Below are positions 1 to 7,583 of a stretch of DNA of 64,000 nucleotides, one piece after another. The notes beneath the pieces are model-generated. The model did not search any database and was not told the origin of the DNA. It was given only the letters and a program-made list of their open reading frames with translations. The stretch spans positions 1 to 64,000 of the forward strand of contig CAVXCA010000044.1 in the NCBI GenBank assembly GCA_963759955.1, in the 5' to 3' direction. The DNA is from Roseiarcus sp963759955 (GTDB taxonomy: Bacteria > Pseudomonadota > Alphaproteobacteria > Rhizobiales > Beijerinckiaceae). A program made the position numbers and the translations under genes. Within the stretch, counting starts at the first letter, position 1. Every line of letters starts with the position of its first letter.

Positions 1-88
1 ACTAGTACGGGGGCGCTAGATGGGAGCGCCTTTCTCCATCCGCGATCTGGCAAGTGTGGCGCTCCCCTTTGGAAGGGGGAGTCTCGTC

Positions 89-883
89 ATGCTTAGGGCT
101 TATTTCGACGACGCGGGGACTCATTCCGGCGCTCCCGTGGTCGTCATGGGTGGCTTGGTTGGGACCGTCGAGCAATGGGAGGGTCTGGAAAAGGCTTGGG
201 GCGAACAGCTTGCCGATCCTTTGCCGGAAGTCGGCAAGCCCGCACTGAGAATGTTTCATCTATCAACTTGTGAAGCGGCGCGCGGGGAGTTCGCTTCGTA
301 CAAACCGGCGGAGCGAGCGCTTACGGCGCAACACTTTCGCCGGCTCATTAAGAACGCAAATTTGCCGAACACCGCCTCGGCGGTCGACGTCGTCGCGTGG
401 GATGATCTCGTCACTGGCGCTGTGAGGGATTTCCTGGGGCCGGCGGTTGAAAAATGTTTCTCGAACTGTCTGGATCGCGTGCGCGATTACGCGTTCGACC
501 ACGAGGAAGGGCATCAGGTCGCCGTCGTGTTCGACCAAGGAATTGAGAATGCTCGGTTACACGACATAATCGACCTCTACATGAAACATCGAGACAGCCG
601 CGTCGAGTTTTGCTCAATCACGTTCGCGCAGGTCGCCAGGGTTTATCCGCTGCAAGCGGCGGACGTCATCGCGACGCAAAACTACTGGATGGCGCAAGAA
701 CATCTGGGAGTACGCTCGCCTGGCGAAGACCCCGACGTCTCGTTCAGGCATTTGTTTGCCGATAGGCCATCAGAGGGTCTGATACTTGACCGTGTGGCTA
801 TCCAAGAAGAGCTGCGGCATCGAGGCCCGGACGGCAGGTTGTTGCCGGCCGCGAACATCCTAATGACTCGCGGTGCGAAGTGA
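89..883 (+). CDS. DUF3800 domain protein
   Basis: A 264-residue protein of the DUF3800 family, whose members have an RNase H-like acidic core; its biological role is not established. The family signature is visible as an N-terminal YFDDAGTHSG (Asp pair right after the first strand), a central VVFDQG and a C-terminal LQAADVIA. I start at the ATG at 89 rather than an upstream in-frame ATG at 20, because a strong GGAAGGGGGA ribosome-binding site lies at 71-80 and the upstream 23 residues match nothing of the family. It converges on a minus-strand trio of unknowns. Such genes are common in accessory DNA and near defence loci, but no partner here proves a defence role. Confidence 0.85.
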   Translation: MLRAYFDDAGTHSGAPVVVMGGLVGTVEQWEGLEKAWGEQLADPLPEVGKPALRMFHLSTCEAARGEFASYKPAERALTAQHFRRLIKNANLPNTASAVDVVAWDDLVTGAVRDFLGPAVEKCFSNCLDRVRDYAFDHEEGHQVAVVFDQGIENARLHDIIDLYMKHRDSRVEFCSITFAQVARVYPLQAADVIATQNYWMAQEHLGVRSPGEDPDVSFRHLFADRPSEGLILDRVAIQEELRHRGPDGRLLPAANILMTRGAK

Positions 884-890
884 CGGGGCC

Positions 891-1061
891 TCAGGGCTTT
901 CGCTTCGTCGCTTTCGTCGGCGTCTCGCGCTGGTGCGCGACAGCTTGGATCGTCGGAACGAGTCGCGCGTCAGTTTCGTCCGCACCCACTCGCGTCGCGG
1001 CCTCAATGAAGCGTTCGATCTGGGGTTTTTCGTCGGCTTTTGGCGGTGATTTGCGTGGCAT
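891..1061 (-). CDS. small conserved-looking hypothetical protein (56 aa)
   Basis: A short ORF starting MPRKSPPKADEKPQ and ending in a basic KATKRKP tail. The layout, a Lys/Pro-rich N-terminus, then PQIERFIEAA, then GADE, recalls small unnamed proteins of Rhizobiales with the pattern PQsERFiEtA..lgaDE. It lies 24 nt downstream of the membrane-protein gene on the same strand and so probably closes a three-gene operon. Its stop is 7 nt from the stop of the convergent DUF3800 gene. Function unknown. It could be non-coding, but codon positions look normal and the resemblance to the small-protein family is good. Confidence 0.6.
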   Translation of the reverse strand: MPRKSPPKADEKPQIERFIEAATRVGADETDARLVPTIQAVAHQRETPTKATKRKP

Positions 1062-1085
1062 TGTGGGACCTCGCTTCTGGCGGAG

Positions 1086-1499
1086 CTACCTTCTCCAGTG
1101 AAAGATCATTGTGATCACAACGAGGGCGACGACGGCGCACACGAACACAGCCGCGGCATGCCCCAACGCGGAGAGAACCAAGCGTGGCATTTTCCCAGGG
1201 TAGAGCCTGCCGAAGTCTGTCGCGTCGATGCGCCCGAGAAACTGGAATGATCGAGGACCAGCGTCGCGAACTAAATAGATGCCTAGCGGCACAATCGGAA
1301 TGAACAGCACGGTCAGCCACAGCATGGAGAAATAGGCCGGCAGAACGCGCGGATCGGCGAACGAGCCGAGCATTGTCGATCCGACACCGTTCATCCGCCA
1401 AAGCGTTGGGCCGGAGGTTGGTTTGAGGGCCGCGCGGACCGAGGCAAGCGGAGGCAGGTCCGGCGCTATTGCTTCTTCTGAGGAAAGAGGTTGAGTCAT
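1086..1499 (-). CDS. small two-span membrane protein, unknown
   Basis: 137 residues with a soluble N-terminal third and two clear hydrophobic segments: one around residues 58-78 (ending IPIVPLGIYLV) and one close to the C-terminus (residues ~108-132), before a basic WRR end. The motif NGVGSTMLG precedes the first span. No enzyme motif is visible. The start sits 2 nt from the stop of the upstream unknown gene (1502-1885), so the two are almost certainly cotranscribed and translationally linked. An inner-membrane location is inferred. Function unknown. Confidence 0.7.
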   Translation of the reverse strand: MTQPLSSEEAIAPDLPPLASVRAALKPTSGPTLWRMNGVGSTMLGSFADPRVLPAYFSMLWLTVLFIPIVPLGIYLVRDAGPRSFQFLGRIDATDFGRLYPGKMPRLVLSALGHAAAVFVCAVVALVVITMIFHWRR

Positions 1500-1501
1500 G
1501 G

Positions 1502-1885
1502 CTACTGAACTTTCGGCTTCGGCCCATCCATCTCTGCGAGATGGACGGGAATCCTTTCAGCTAACTCCCGCGCTAGAGAGGGAGCAATTTCAAATGTCAC
1601 CCCTGCACCATTGGGCGCAATTAGGGTCAGGAGAATGGCTTCCCCGAGAGCGTCCGGCGCCACCCGGGCTTGCGCAGTTACCGTCGCAAAGACGGGCGAG
1701 ACTCCCCCTCCTAGAGGGTAGATTCGTGACAGTACGCGCTCACGAAATAGAGGTGCTGACTGGGCGAGCGTCATCACATTCTGAGGGGACAGCGTGATGC
1801 TTGTCGTTGTCCCATCAGGTTGGGTGCGCGTCAGAACGAAGTTATCTCCATCTTCGTCGAGACTGATCGTTGAATCATCCGCCAT
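1502..1885 (-). CDS. hypothetical protein (127 aa)
   Basis: First gene of the minus-strand trio. It begins MADDSTISLDEDGDNF and contains a TTTSITLSPQNVMTLAQSAP stretch; the rest looks beta-rich. There is no signal peptide, membrane span or recognised domain. The translation-coupled membrane protein behind it suggests a shared job. It lies directly downstream of the IS1595 transposase gene, 40 nt from its stop codon, so the trio may now depend on a promoter within or near that element. Function unknown. Confidence 0.65.
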   Translation of the reverse strand: MADDSTISLDEDGDNFVLTRTQPDGTTTSITLSPQNVMTLAQSAPLFRERVLSRIYPLGGGVSPVFATVTAQARVAPDALGEAILLTLIAPNGAGVTFEIAPSLARELAERIPVHLAEMDGPKPKVQ

Positions 1886-1925
1886 GTCTCACCTCTTTTG
1901 GCGCGGCTTTCGTGGTGCGCGCTTC

Positions 1926-2861
1926 TCAGTGATTAGTCGTTCGATAGGTCAACCTCTTGCCCTTGACGCCGAGCAGCGCGCGATCGGCGCGAGCGGTGTC
2001 GTTGACGCCCAAGCGGATGCGGTTGCTGTAACGGAAATCGAATTCGGCCAAGTAGCGGTGCAAGTGCTTTTCGCCGCAATGTTGGTAGACGCCCTTCATG
2101 CCGCGCTTGAAGATCGAGAAATAGCCTTCGATGGTGTTGGTCGAAACGACGGTGTCGGTGCGGCGGTCATAGTAGGCGTATTCGTCGCGCGAGTGATCGA
2201 CCGACTGATGCGAGGCAAACTCGGCGCCGAGCTTGGTGTAGCGGTTCGCTTCGTCGGTCATAATCCGAGCCTCGCGCTCCACGTTCTCCTTGATGATCGG
2301 AACCACGTCGGCCTTGGTGATGTTCTCGACGTGGAACGAGCGCGCCGAGCCACCGCGCTCAACAAGGGTCAGGACCGCGTTCTTGTGCGCGCCACCCTTG
2401 CGGGCTTTCGGAACGCCCTCTTTGCGACCGATGTAGGTTTCGTCGATTTCGACGATGCCGCCAGCGCCGCCCATAGGCGCGAGCGAACCGACGCGCATGG
2501 CTTCGCGGATGCGATGGCCCATGAACCAAGCGGTTTTGAGGGTGACGCACAAAGTGCGGTGCAATTGGTTCGCGCTAATGCCCTTCTTGGACGAACAAAC
2601 CAAGTGGATCGCCTGCAACCACAGATGCAGCGGAACGTGGGAGGACTCGAAGATGGTCCCGACGCGCACGGTAAACGGCTTGCGGCACTGGTAGCACTTG
2701 TAAAGGCCGGTGCGGGTCGATTGGCCCTGCATCTTCGAAATGCGCTCTACGCCGCCGCAATGCGGGCAATGCGGGCCTTCTGGCCAAAGCGCCGCTTCGA
2801 CGTAGGCGAAGGCGGCTTCCTCGTCCTGAAAGTGCTTGGCGGTCAGAATGGGGTTGGCCAT
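1926..2861 (-). CDS. IS1595-family transposase (ISXO2-like)
   Basis: A 311-residue transposase of the IS1595 family. An N-terminal zinc ribbon is visible as CPHCGG...CYQCRK, followed by the ISXO2-like DDE/DDN nuclease core with IVEIDETYIGR, MTDEANRYTKLG, and then VVSTNTIEGYFSIFKRG, where the family has Asn-x-x-Glu near the end. The start MANPILTAKHF (2861) is chosen because a near-consensus promoter ends just upstream and the longer reading (to 3089) adds only non-family residues. I could not find matching terminal inverted repeats; the left end is especially unclear because neighbouring genes crowd it. The copy may be old or one-ended. Confidence 0.88.
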   Translation of the reverse strand: MANPILTAKHFQDEEAAFAYVEAALWPEGPHCPHCGGVERISKMQGQSTRTGLYKCYQCRKPFTVRVGTIFESSHVPLHLWLQAIHLVCSSKKGISANQLHRTLCVTLKTAWFMGHRIREAMRVGSLAPMGGAGGIVEIDETYIGRKEGVPKARKGGAHKNAVLTLVERGGSARSFHVENITKADVVPIIKENVEREARIMTDEANRYTKLGAEFASHQSVDHSRDEYAYYDRRTDTVVSTNTIEGYFSIFKRGMKGVYQHCGEKHLHRYLAEFDFRYSNRIRLGVNDTARADRALLGVKGKRLTYRTTNH

Positions 2862-2883
2862 GGCGAAAGCTCCTATGGCCAGA

Positions 2884-2912
2884 ATCCTAATCCTTGGGGG
2901 TGGGTATGTCAA
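2884..2912 (-). promoter_or_regulatory. promoter of the IS1595 transposase
   Basis: On the minus strand TTGACA (2912-2907) and TAGGAT (2889-2884) are exactly 17 nt apart, a near-consensus sigma-70-type promoter placed 22 nt before the transposase ATG at 2861. Confidence 0.6.
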
Positions 2913-2927
2913 GTATAATATCGCCCA

Positions 2928-2979
2928 TTTTCCGGCGCGATTCAATGAATTCAATAGCCTGCGTGACGAATTTCCGCCG
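2928..2979. repeat. dispersed 52-bp repeat, copy A
   Basis: This 52-bp block matches 18614-18665 at 44 of 52 positions in the same orientation, including an uninterrupted TGCGTGACGA. An AT-rich stretch with TA-rich near-palindromes follows both copies after about 20-40 nt. It lies just beyond the promoter end of the IS1595 element. It may be an element end, a short non-autonomous repeat or a shared upstream control region. Confidence 0.5.
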
Positions 2980-3099
2980 GGTCGGCGAGGTGCGTTATAG
3001 TACATATTGCTTATGCCTATTATCTCGGCCCTACCACTGAAACGAAGGCCGACATCGCCGAAGATGAGGACATCGCACTGGTTTTCCATCGCCGCAAGG

Positions 3100-3495
3100 T
3101 CAGCCGTTCACGTCAGTCTCGGCGAAGTCCTCGCCCTTGAACAAGAGCGGGGTCCCGAGCGCCTTCGCGCAAGCGTAAGAAAGACAGTCCGCGAGGTTCA
3201 ATTGCGCGCGATGACGGCCTTTTCCATAAGTTTCGAAACAGGCAACGGCCAGCGCGCCGATCCGTTCGTCGATAGGAACCTCGACCACCGCCGCCTCGTC
3301 CCGGAACGCGTCGAAGAGGGTCTGGGCCTGCGACGGGGCGACGTTGAGCCGCGTCGCCAGAACCATCGTCGCCTCGAGACGAACGACAGGGGACGTGTAA
3401 CGGCTCTGTGTCGCCGCGATGGCGTCCGACATCGCCGCAGCCTCGGGTTCGTCTGCCACGATGGCGACAATGGCCGAGGTGTCGATAAACATCAT
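3100..3495 (-). CDS. vapC: VapC-type PIN-domain toxin (ribonuclease)
   Basis: A 131-residue PIN-domain protein, predicted Mg2+-dependent RNase toxin of a VapBC type II module. Acidic residues typical of the PIN active site are present: Asp in MFIDTSAIVAI, Glu in RLEATMV, and Asp in LADCLSYACAKA, with the terminal LLFKGEDFAETD characteristic of the family. The ATG at 3495 overlaps the antitoxin stop as ATGA, indicating translational coupling; a GTG-free longer start at 3504 is less likely. Targets of VapC toxins are usually tRNA or rRNA, but the target cannot be read from sequence. Confidence 0.93.
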   Translation of the reverse strand: MMFIDTSAIVAIVADEPEAAAMSDAIAATQSRYTSPVVRLEATMVLATRLNVAPSQAQTLFDAFRDEAAVVEVPIDERIGALAVACFETYGKGRHRAQLNLADCLSYACAKALGTPLLFKGEDFAETDVNG

Positions 3496-3731
3496 TGGCC
3501 CCACAGCGCGTCGATATCTTCCTTGCTCATGACCCGCCCCCCCGGCCGCGCCATCGCCTTGGCCTTCGCGGCGATTTCGGCAAGCCGATCGCGCAAGGGC
3601 CGAGCCTCGCGCTCGCGAGCGAGCTCGCCCTCCAGCGCGACAATGACCGCCTGCGTCATCGTCGAGCCGCGACGGGCCGCCAGTTCCTTCGCGAGCTCAC
3701 GCGCGCGGGGGTCACGGATGCTGAAAGGCAT
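3492..3731 (-). CDS. vapB: VapB-type antitoxin (Rv0623/PSK-like)
   Basis: A 79-residue antitoxin of the VapB family that neutralises the adjoining PIN toxin and represses its own operon. The N-terminal MPFSIRDPRARELAKELA segment is the ribbon-helix-helix-like DNA-binding part, and the C-terminal part (about 45-79, ending DALWGQ) should wrap the toxin active site. The stop overlaps the toxin start by four bases (ATGA). A pair of GTATATAC elements lies 13-42 nt upstream, the expected place for an autorepressor operator. Confidence 0.92.
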   Translation of the reverse strand: MPFSIRDPRARELAKELAARRGSTMTQAVIVALEGELAREREARPLRDRLAEIAAKAKAMARPGGRVMSKEDIDALWGQ

Positions 3732-3743
3732 CGTCGATTTCTC

Positions 3744-3773
3744 GTATATACGAATTGTGTGGCATGTATATAC
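3744..3773. promoter_or_regulatory. vapBC operator: two GTATATAC boxes
   Basis: The self-complementary octamer GTATATAC occurs at 3744-3751 and 3766-3773, 22 bp centre to centre (two helical turns), immediately upstream of vapB. This matches the style of operators bound by VapB dimers in a VapBC complex. Confidence 0.65.
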
Positions 3774-3862
3774 AAGAAGGCGCTTCCGCCGTCAACCGGG
3801 CGAAAGACAGAGCGCCCTTCGCTTCGCCGTCCCAGGGGAGCGTCCGTCCGGCCCCTCCCTCG

Positions 3863-5692
3863 TCAATGATTGTCCCGCGGCACGCCCATCGTTTGCGCCA
3901 GCCGCTGGTATTTCACCGCGGGCTTCAACACCATGCCCTCGTCGAACTGGGCGACCATTTCGCGCTGGATCTGCTGCCACGGCGTCTGGCTCTCGGGATA
4001 GGCGTAGCCATGCTTCGCCAGAGCGGCGCGGCGCGTCGCCAGTTCCTCGTCGGAGAGGAGGATGTTGGCGGTGCGCTTGTTCAGATCGATGCGGACGCGA
4101 TCGCCGGTGCGCAGCAGCGCGAGCCCGCCGCCGGCCGCCGCTTCCGGCGAGGCGTTGAGGATCGAGGGCGAGCCCGACGTGCCGGACTGCCGGCCGTCGC
4201 CGATGCACGGAAGAGCGCTGACGCCGTTCTTGATCAACGCCGCCGGCGGCTGCATGTTCACCACTTCCGCGCCGCCGGGATAGCCGATCGGACCCGTGCC
4301 GCGGATGAACAGCATGCAATGCTCGTCGATCTCGAGCTTCGGGTCCTCGATGCGGGCGTGATAATCCTCGGGCCCGTCGAACACGATCGCGCGGCCCTCG
4401 AAGGCTTCCGGGTCGCTAGGATTGGAGAGGTAGCGCCGGCGAAATTCGGCGTCGATCACGCTCGTCTTCATGATCGCGTCGTCGAACAGATTGCCGCGCA
4501 GCACGATGAACCCGGCGTCCGGCTTCATCGGCTTCTCGATCGGGAAGATGACGTCCGAATCGTCGGAGGGGCGCGCCTTGCAATTCTCGCCGATGGTCTT
4601 GCCGTTGGCGGTCATCGCGTTGTCGTGGACGAGCTTCGCCTTCATCAGCTCGTTGACGACGGCGGGCACGCCGCCGGCGCGATGGAACTCCTCGCCGAGA
4701 TACTTGCCGGCCGGCTGCATGTTGACCAGCAGCGGCACGCGATGGCCGATCTTTTCCCAATCGTCGATGGCGAGCTCGACGCCGATATGGCGCGCGATCG
4801 CGTTGATGTGGATCGGCGCGTTGGTCGAGCCGCCGATCGCGCTGTTGACGACGATCGCGTTTTCGAACGCTTCGCGGGTGAGGATGTCCGAAGGCTTCAA
4901 GTCCTCCCACACCATTTCGACGATGCGCCGGCCCGTCTCGTAGGCGATCTGGCCGCGTTCGCGATGCGGCGCGGGGATGGCGGCGCAGCCGGGCAGGCTC
5001 ATGCCGAGCGCTTCGGCGAGCGCGTTCATCGTCGAGGCGGTGCCCATGGTGTTGCAATGGCCGACCGACGGCGCCGAGGAGGTCACGATCTCCATGAACT
5101 GCTCGTAGTCGATCTTGCCTTCGGCGAGTTCGGCGCGCGCGCGCCAGACGATCGTGCCCGAGCCGGTGCGCTCGCCATGATGCCAGCCGTTGTTCATCGG
5201 CCCGCCGGAAAGCACGATAGCGGGAATGTTGACCGTCGCCGCCGCCATGATGCAGGCGGGGGTGGTCTTGTCGCACCCGGTGGTCAGCACCACGCCGTCG
5301 ATGAAGTAGCCCATCAGGATTTCGACCAGGCCGAGATAGGCGAGGTTGCGGTCGAGCGCCGCGGTCGGACGCTTGCCCGTCTCCTGGAGCGGATGAACGG
5401 GGAATTCGAACGGAATGCCGCCGGCCGCGACGATGCCGTCGCGCACCCTCTTGGCCAAGTCGAGGTGATGGCGATTGCAAGGGACGAGGTCGGAGCCGGT
5501 CTGGGCGATGCCGATGATCGGCTTGCCCGAGCGCAACTCCCCCGGCGTGAGCCCGAAATTGAGATAACGCTCGATATAGAGCGCTGTCATGCCTGGATTT
5601 TCAGGGTTGTCGAACCATTGCGCCGAGCGCAGCCGCTGCTTGCCGTCCGTGCCGCCCTTGTCCAGCGCCGAATCTCCGCCCTTGGCTTTCAT
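3863..5692 (-). CDS. IlvD/Edd-family sugar-acid dehydratase (xylonate dehydratase-like)
   Basis: A 609-residue Fe-S dehydratase. The three cysteines expected of the family are visible: C72 in LVPCNRHH, C140 in TTGCDKTTPAC and C213 in GHCNTMGTAS. Many blocks (MTALYIERYLNFGLTPGELR, SGKPIIGIAQTGSD, LNASPEAAAGGGLALLRTGD) closely follow Caulobacter XylD, so the best guess is D-xylonate dehydration to 2-keto-3-deoxyxylonate. L-arabonate or another aldonate is also possible; dihydroxyacid dehydratase (IlvD) itself is less likely. The start ATG at 5692 precedes MKAKGGDSALDKGG; a longer in-frame start lies at 5773. No other pentose genes adjoin, although a ribose transporter lies 5 kb away. Confidence 0.85.
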   Translation of the reverse strand: MKAKGGDSALDKGGTDGKQRLRSAQWFDNPENPGMTALYIERYLNFGLTPGELRSGKPIIGIAQTGSDLVPCNRHHLDLAKRVRDGIVAAGGIPFEFPVHPLQETGKRPTAALDRNLAYLGLVEILMGYFIDGVVLTTGCDKTTPACIMAAATVNIPAIVLSGGPMNNGWHHGERTGSGTIVWRARAELAEGKIDYEQFMEIVTSSAPSVGHCNTMGTASTMNALAEALGMSLPGCAAIPAPHRERGQIAYETGRRIVEMVWEDLKPSDILTREAFENAIVVNSAIGGSTNAPIHINAIARHIGVELAIDDWEKIGHRVPLLVNMQPAGKYLGEEFHRAGGVPAVVNELMKAKLVHDNAMTANGKTIGENCKARPSDDSDVIFPIEKPMKPDAGFIVLRGNLFDDAIMKTSVIDAEFRRRYLSNPSDPEAFEGRAIVFDGPEDYHARIEDPKLEIDEHCMLFIRGTGPIGYPGGAEVVNMQPPAALIKNGVSALPCIGDGRQSGTSGSPSILNASPEAAAGGGLALLRTGDRVRIDLNKRTANILLSDEELATRRAALAKHGYAYPESQTPWQQIQREMVAQFDEGMVLKPAVKYQRLAQTMGVPRDNH

Positions 5693-5838
5693 AACTGTCC
5701 GTCCTCGCGAAACGACGCTTCTTAGAAGCGATTTGCGTCGTTTCGCGGCACTATGCGGCCGATCTGGAGGCAAATCAACGAATGCCTGGGCGAGGCTTCA
5801 AGCGGCGGACGAGCCGTGCTATGGCGAGTCGCGTCAGC

Positions 5839-5915
5839 GCGCCCGTAGCTCAACTGGATAGAGTATCGGTCTTCGAAACCGAGGGTTGGGAGTTCAAGCC
5901 TCTCCGGGCGCGCCA
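5839..5915 (+). tRNA. tRNA-Arg (anticodon TCG)
   Basis: 77 nt with encoded CCA. The acceptor stem GCGCCCG pairs with CGGGCGC (5905-5911) and the discriminator is G5912. The anticodon stem TCGGT/ACCGA encloses the loop CTTCGAA, giving anticodon TCG. The T arm GGGAG-TTCAAGC-CTCTC is well formed. Reads CGA codons. Confidence 0.95.
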
Positions 5916-6340
5916 ACTCGAACCTTGCGACAATGCCGACCTTCCCTGCGATGGCGCGTCGCGTGGGAATTTGTCGCCGGGCGCCCGTGTCGACCATGAA
6001 AAGTGTTGATCCGTCAGAAACGATTGTGACGCGCTTTGCAGGCGGCAATGTGTTGCTGAGTTTGTGCAAAGCAGCGCCACTCAATCTTCGAAGCGCGATC
6101 GAACATGGCCCATTGTCACCGTGGGCCGCTGCAATCCCAGCGTTGAGGGATTGGCGCGAACTTGGCTTCGAGGAATTGCCATCGACCTCGGGTCCAGGTC
6201 TTGAGGACGGATTCAGCGAAGCGTCGCAAAAACAAAATTCCTGGGCCGCAGATATGCGACCGGTCGACAGCCGGCATTGGGCGCTCTTGTCGGATGGCCG
6301 CCGCCGGTTCAGCTCGGCGCTGCGCGGACGCGCGGCCCCG
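5916..6340. other. intergenic stretch without a convincing gene
   Basis: Between the tRNA and the broken outer-membrane gene. A plus-strand reading frame (ATG near 5997) exists but runs antisense into the 3' fragment of the barrel gene and shows no recognisable domain. No promoter, terminator or repeat is evident. Confidence 0.4.
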
Positions 6341-6433
6341 CTAATGGAAATAATAGCCTAGACCGACCCGAATCGTTTGGGCCGGGCGCGATTGCTCGAG
6401 CGCCAAGGCGTCGAGATCGGTGGTCGCGCGCGC
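6341..6433 (-). pseudogene. 3' fragment of the IS-interrupted outer-membrane beta-barrel gene
   Basis: Read on the minus strand immediately beyond the IS630 left end, the sequence encodes 30 residues ending TIRVGLGYYFH then TAG. This is a textbook final beta-strand of an outer-membrane barrel, with alternating hydrophobics and a penultimate Phe. Joining it to the 5' part at 7582 after removing the IS and one TA keeps the frame exactly: GCG CCC CTA | GCG CGC GCG. This is therefore the missing C-terminus of the gene at 7567-8790. It has no start of its own and should not be translated. Confidence 0.9.
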
Positions 6434-7512
6434 TAGTGGATCGAATCCAACACTTGGTGCCCGCGCCTGACGGCGGCGATGATTTTATTGGGGTCGGCGG
6501 TCCAGGTGAAGGGCGCGGATTGCCGATTGTGCTCTTCGAGGAATCGATTGATGGCGGCCTGCAAATCGACGACCGATCGGAATACGCCGCGCTTGAGTCT
6601 GCGCTTGGTGAGCGTGGCGAAGAAGCCTTCGACGGCGTTGAGCCACGAGCAGGACGTCGGCGTGAAGTGGAAGACGAACCGCTCGTGCCGAGCGAGCCAC
6701 TGGAGCACTTTGGGATGCTTGTGGGCGGCGTAATTGTCGAGGATCACATGCACCATCTTGCCGGCGGGAACCCGAGCGTCGATGGCGTTGAGAAAGCGGA
6801 TGAACTCCTGATGGCGGTGGCGCTGCATGTTTTGGCCGATGACCGTGCCGTCGAGAATATTCATGGCGGCGAACAGCGTCGTCGTGCCGTTCCTGACGTA
6901 GTCGTGGGTCATCGTGCCGGCGCGGCCCTTCTTGAGCGGCAGCCCGGGCTGGGTGCGGTCGAGCGCCTGAATTTGGCTCTTCTCGTCGAGAGACAGGACG
7001 ATGGCGTGCGCGGGCGGATCGACATAGAGCCCGACCACATCGCGCAGCTTCTCGATGAATTTCGGATCGTTGGAAAGTTTGAACTGCCGCATGCGGTGCG
7101 GCTGAAGACCATGTTTGCGCCAGATGCGTTGAACCGAGCTGACGGAGACGCCCGAGGCCTTCGCCATCAAAGCGCCGGTCCAATGCGTTGTCTCCCCCGG
7201 CGGCGGATCGAGCGTCAGGGCCACGACCCGCGCAACGATCTCGTCCGCCAGCAGCTTGACGCGCGAAGGCCGCGTCTTGTCGCGCGCCAGCCCCTCGAAC
7301 CCTTCGTCGGCGAACCGTTCCTGCCAGCGCCAGACACAAGTTTTCGACTTGCCCGTCCGGCGCATGATCTCGTTCGTGCCCACGCCGTCGGCCGTCAAAA
7401 GCACGATCTGGCCCCGCCAAACGTGCTTCTGCGGCGCGTTGCGATCCTTGATCAGAGCCAAAAGCCGGAGCCGATCTTCCGCCGAAACGGCAAGCGATAT
7501 TCCCGTGCGCAT
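6433..7512 (-). CDS. IS630-family transposase, copy 1
   Basis: 359 residues. An N-terminal helix-turn-helix/Homeodomain-like part (TGKSKTCVWRWQERF) is followed by a DDE nuclease core: LSLDEKSQIQALDR, VHVILDNYAAHK and SWLNAVEGFF carry the three acidic residues. The start MRTGISLAVSAEDR (7512) is shared with copy 2; the reading frame is open further upstream only in this copy because of a one-base difference at the IS end. The stop codon TAG is completed by the target duplication and the flanking G. The protein differs from copy 2 by a few residues (KRRLKR vs KRKLKR; INRFLEE vs INQFLEE). Confidence 0.95.
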   Translation of the reverse strand: MRTGISLAVSAEDRLRLLALIKDRNAPQKHVWRGQIVLLTADGVGTNEIMRRTGKSKTCVWRWQERFADEGFEGLARDKTRPSRVKLLADEIVARVVALTLDPPPGETTHWTGALMAKASGVSVSSVQRIWRKHGLQPHRMRQFKLSNDPKFIEKLRDVVGLYVDPPAHAIVLSLDEKSQIQALDRTQPGLPLKKGRAGTMTHDYVRNGTTTLFAAMNILDGTVIGQNMQRHRHQEFIRFLNAIDARVPAGKMVHVILDNYAAHKHPKVLQWLARHERFVFHFTPTSCSWLNAVEGFFATLTKRRLKRGVFRSVVDLQAAINRFLEEHNRQSAPFTWTADPNKIIAAVRRGHQVLDSIH

Positions 7513-7583
7513 GCGCCAAACTCGCACATCGCCAGTCCGCCGGGAATCCTCAATAGGATTCAAATGTCAGATTTCATCCACTA
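6434..7583 (-). mobile_element. IS630-family insertion sequence, copy 1
   Basis: A complete element of 1146 bp (6436-7581) flanked by TA duplications at 6434-6435 and 7582-7583. The target was CTAG, the preferred site of IS630-family elements. The terminal inverted repeats are imperfect: GTGGATCGAATCCAACA inward from the left, GTGGATGAAATCTGACAT from the right. It is nearly identical to the copy at 24478-25628 and has one T fewer near the right end. It sits inside the final codons of an outer-membrane protein gene. Confidence 0.93.

Noticed and set aside
880..1101. Plus-strand GTG frame overlapping the end of the DUF3800 gene
   Set aside because: The opposite strand carries a 56-residue protein resembling known small proteins; the plus frame has no support.
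1886..2930. Full boundaries and terminal inverted repeats for the IS1595 element
   Set aside because: No matching inverted ends could be found between 1886-1925 and 2912-2980, so only the transposase gene and its promoter are annotated.
3755..5725. A 656-codon plus-strand open frame
   Set aside because: Antisense mirror of the dehydratase gene; Arg/His/Asp-rich composition typical of shadow frames, no domain.
5933..6361. Plus-strand frame of 142 codons as a gene
   Set aside because: It overlaps the rebuilt C-terminus of the barrel gene in antisense and shows no recognised domain; evidence too weak.
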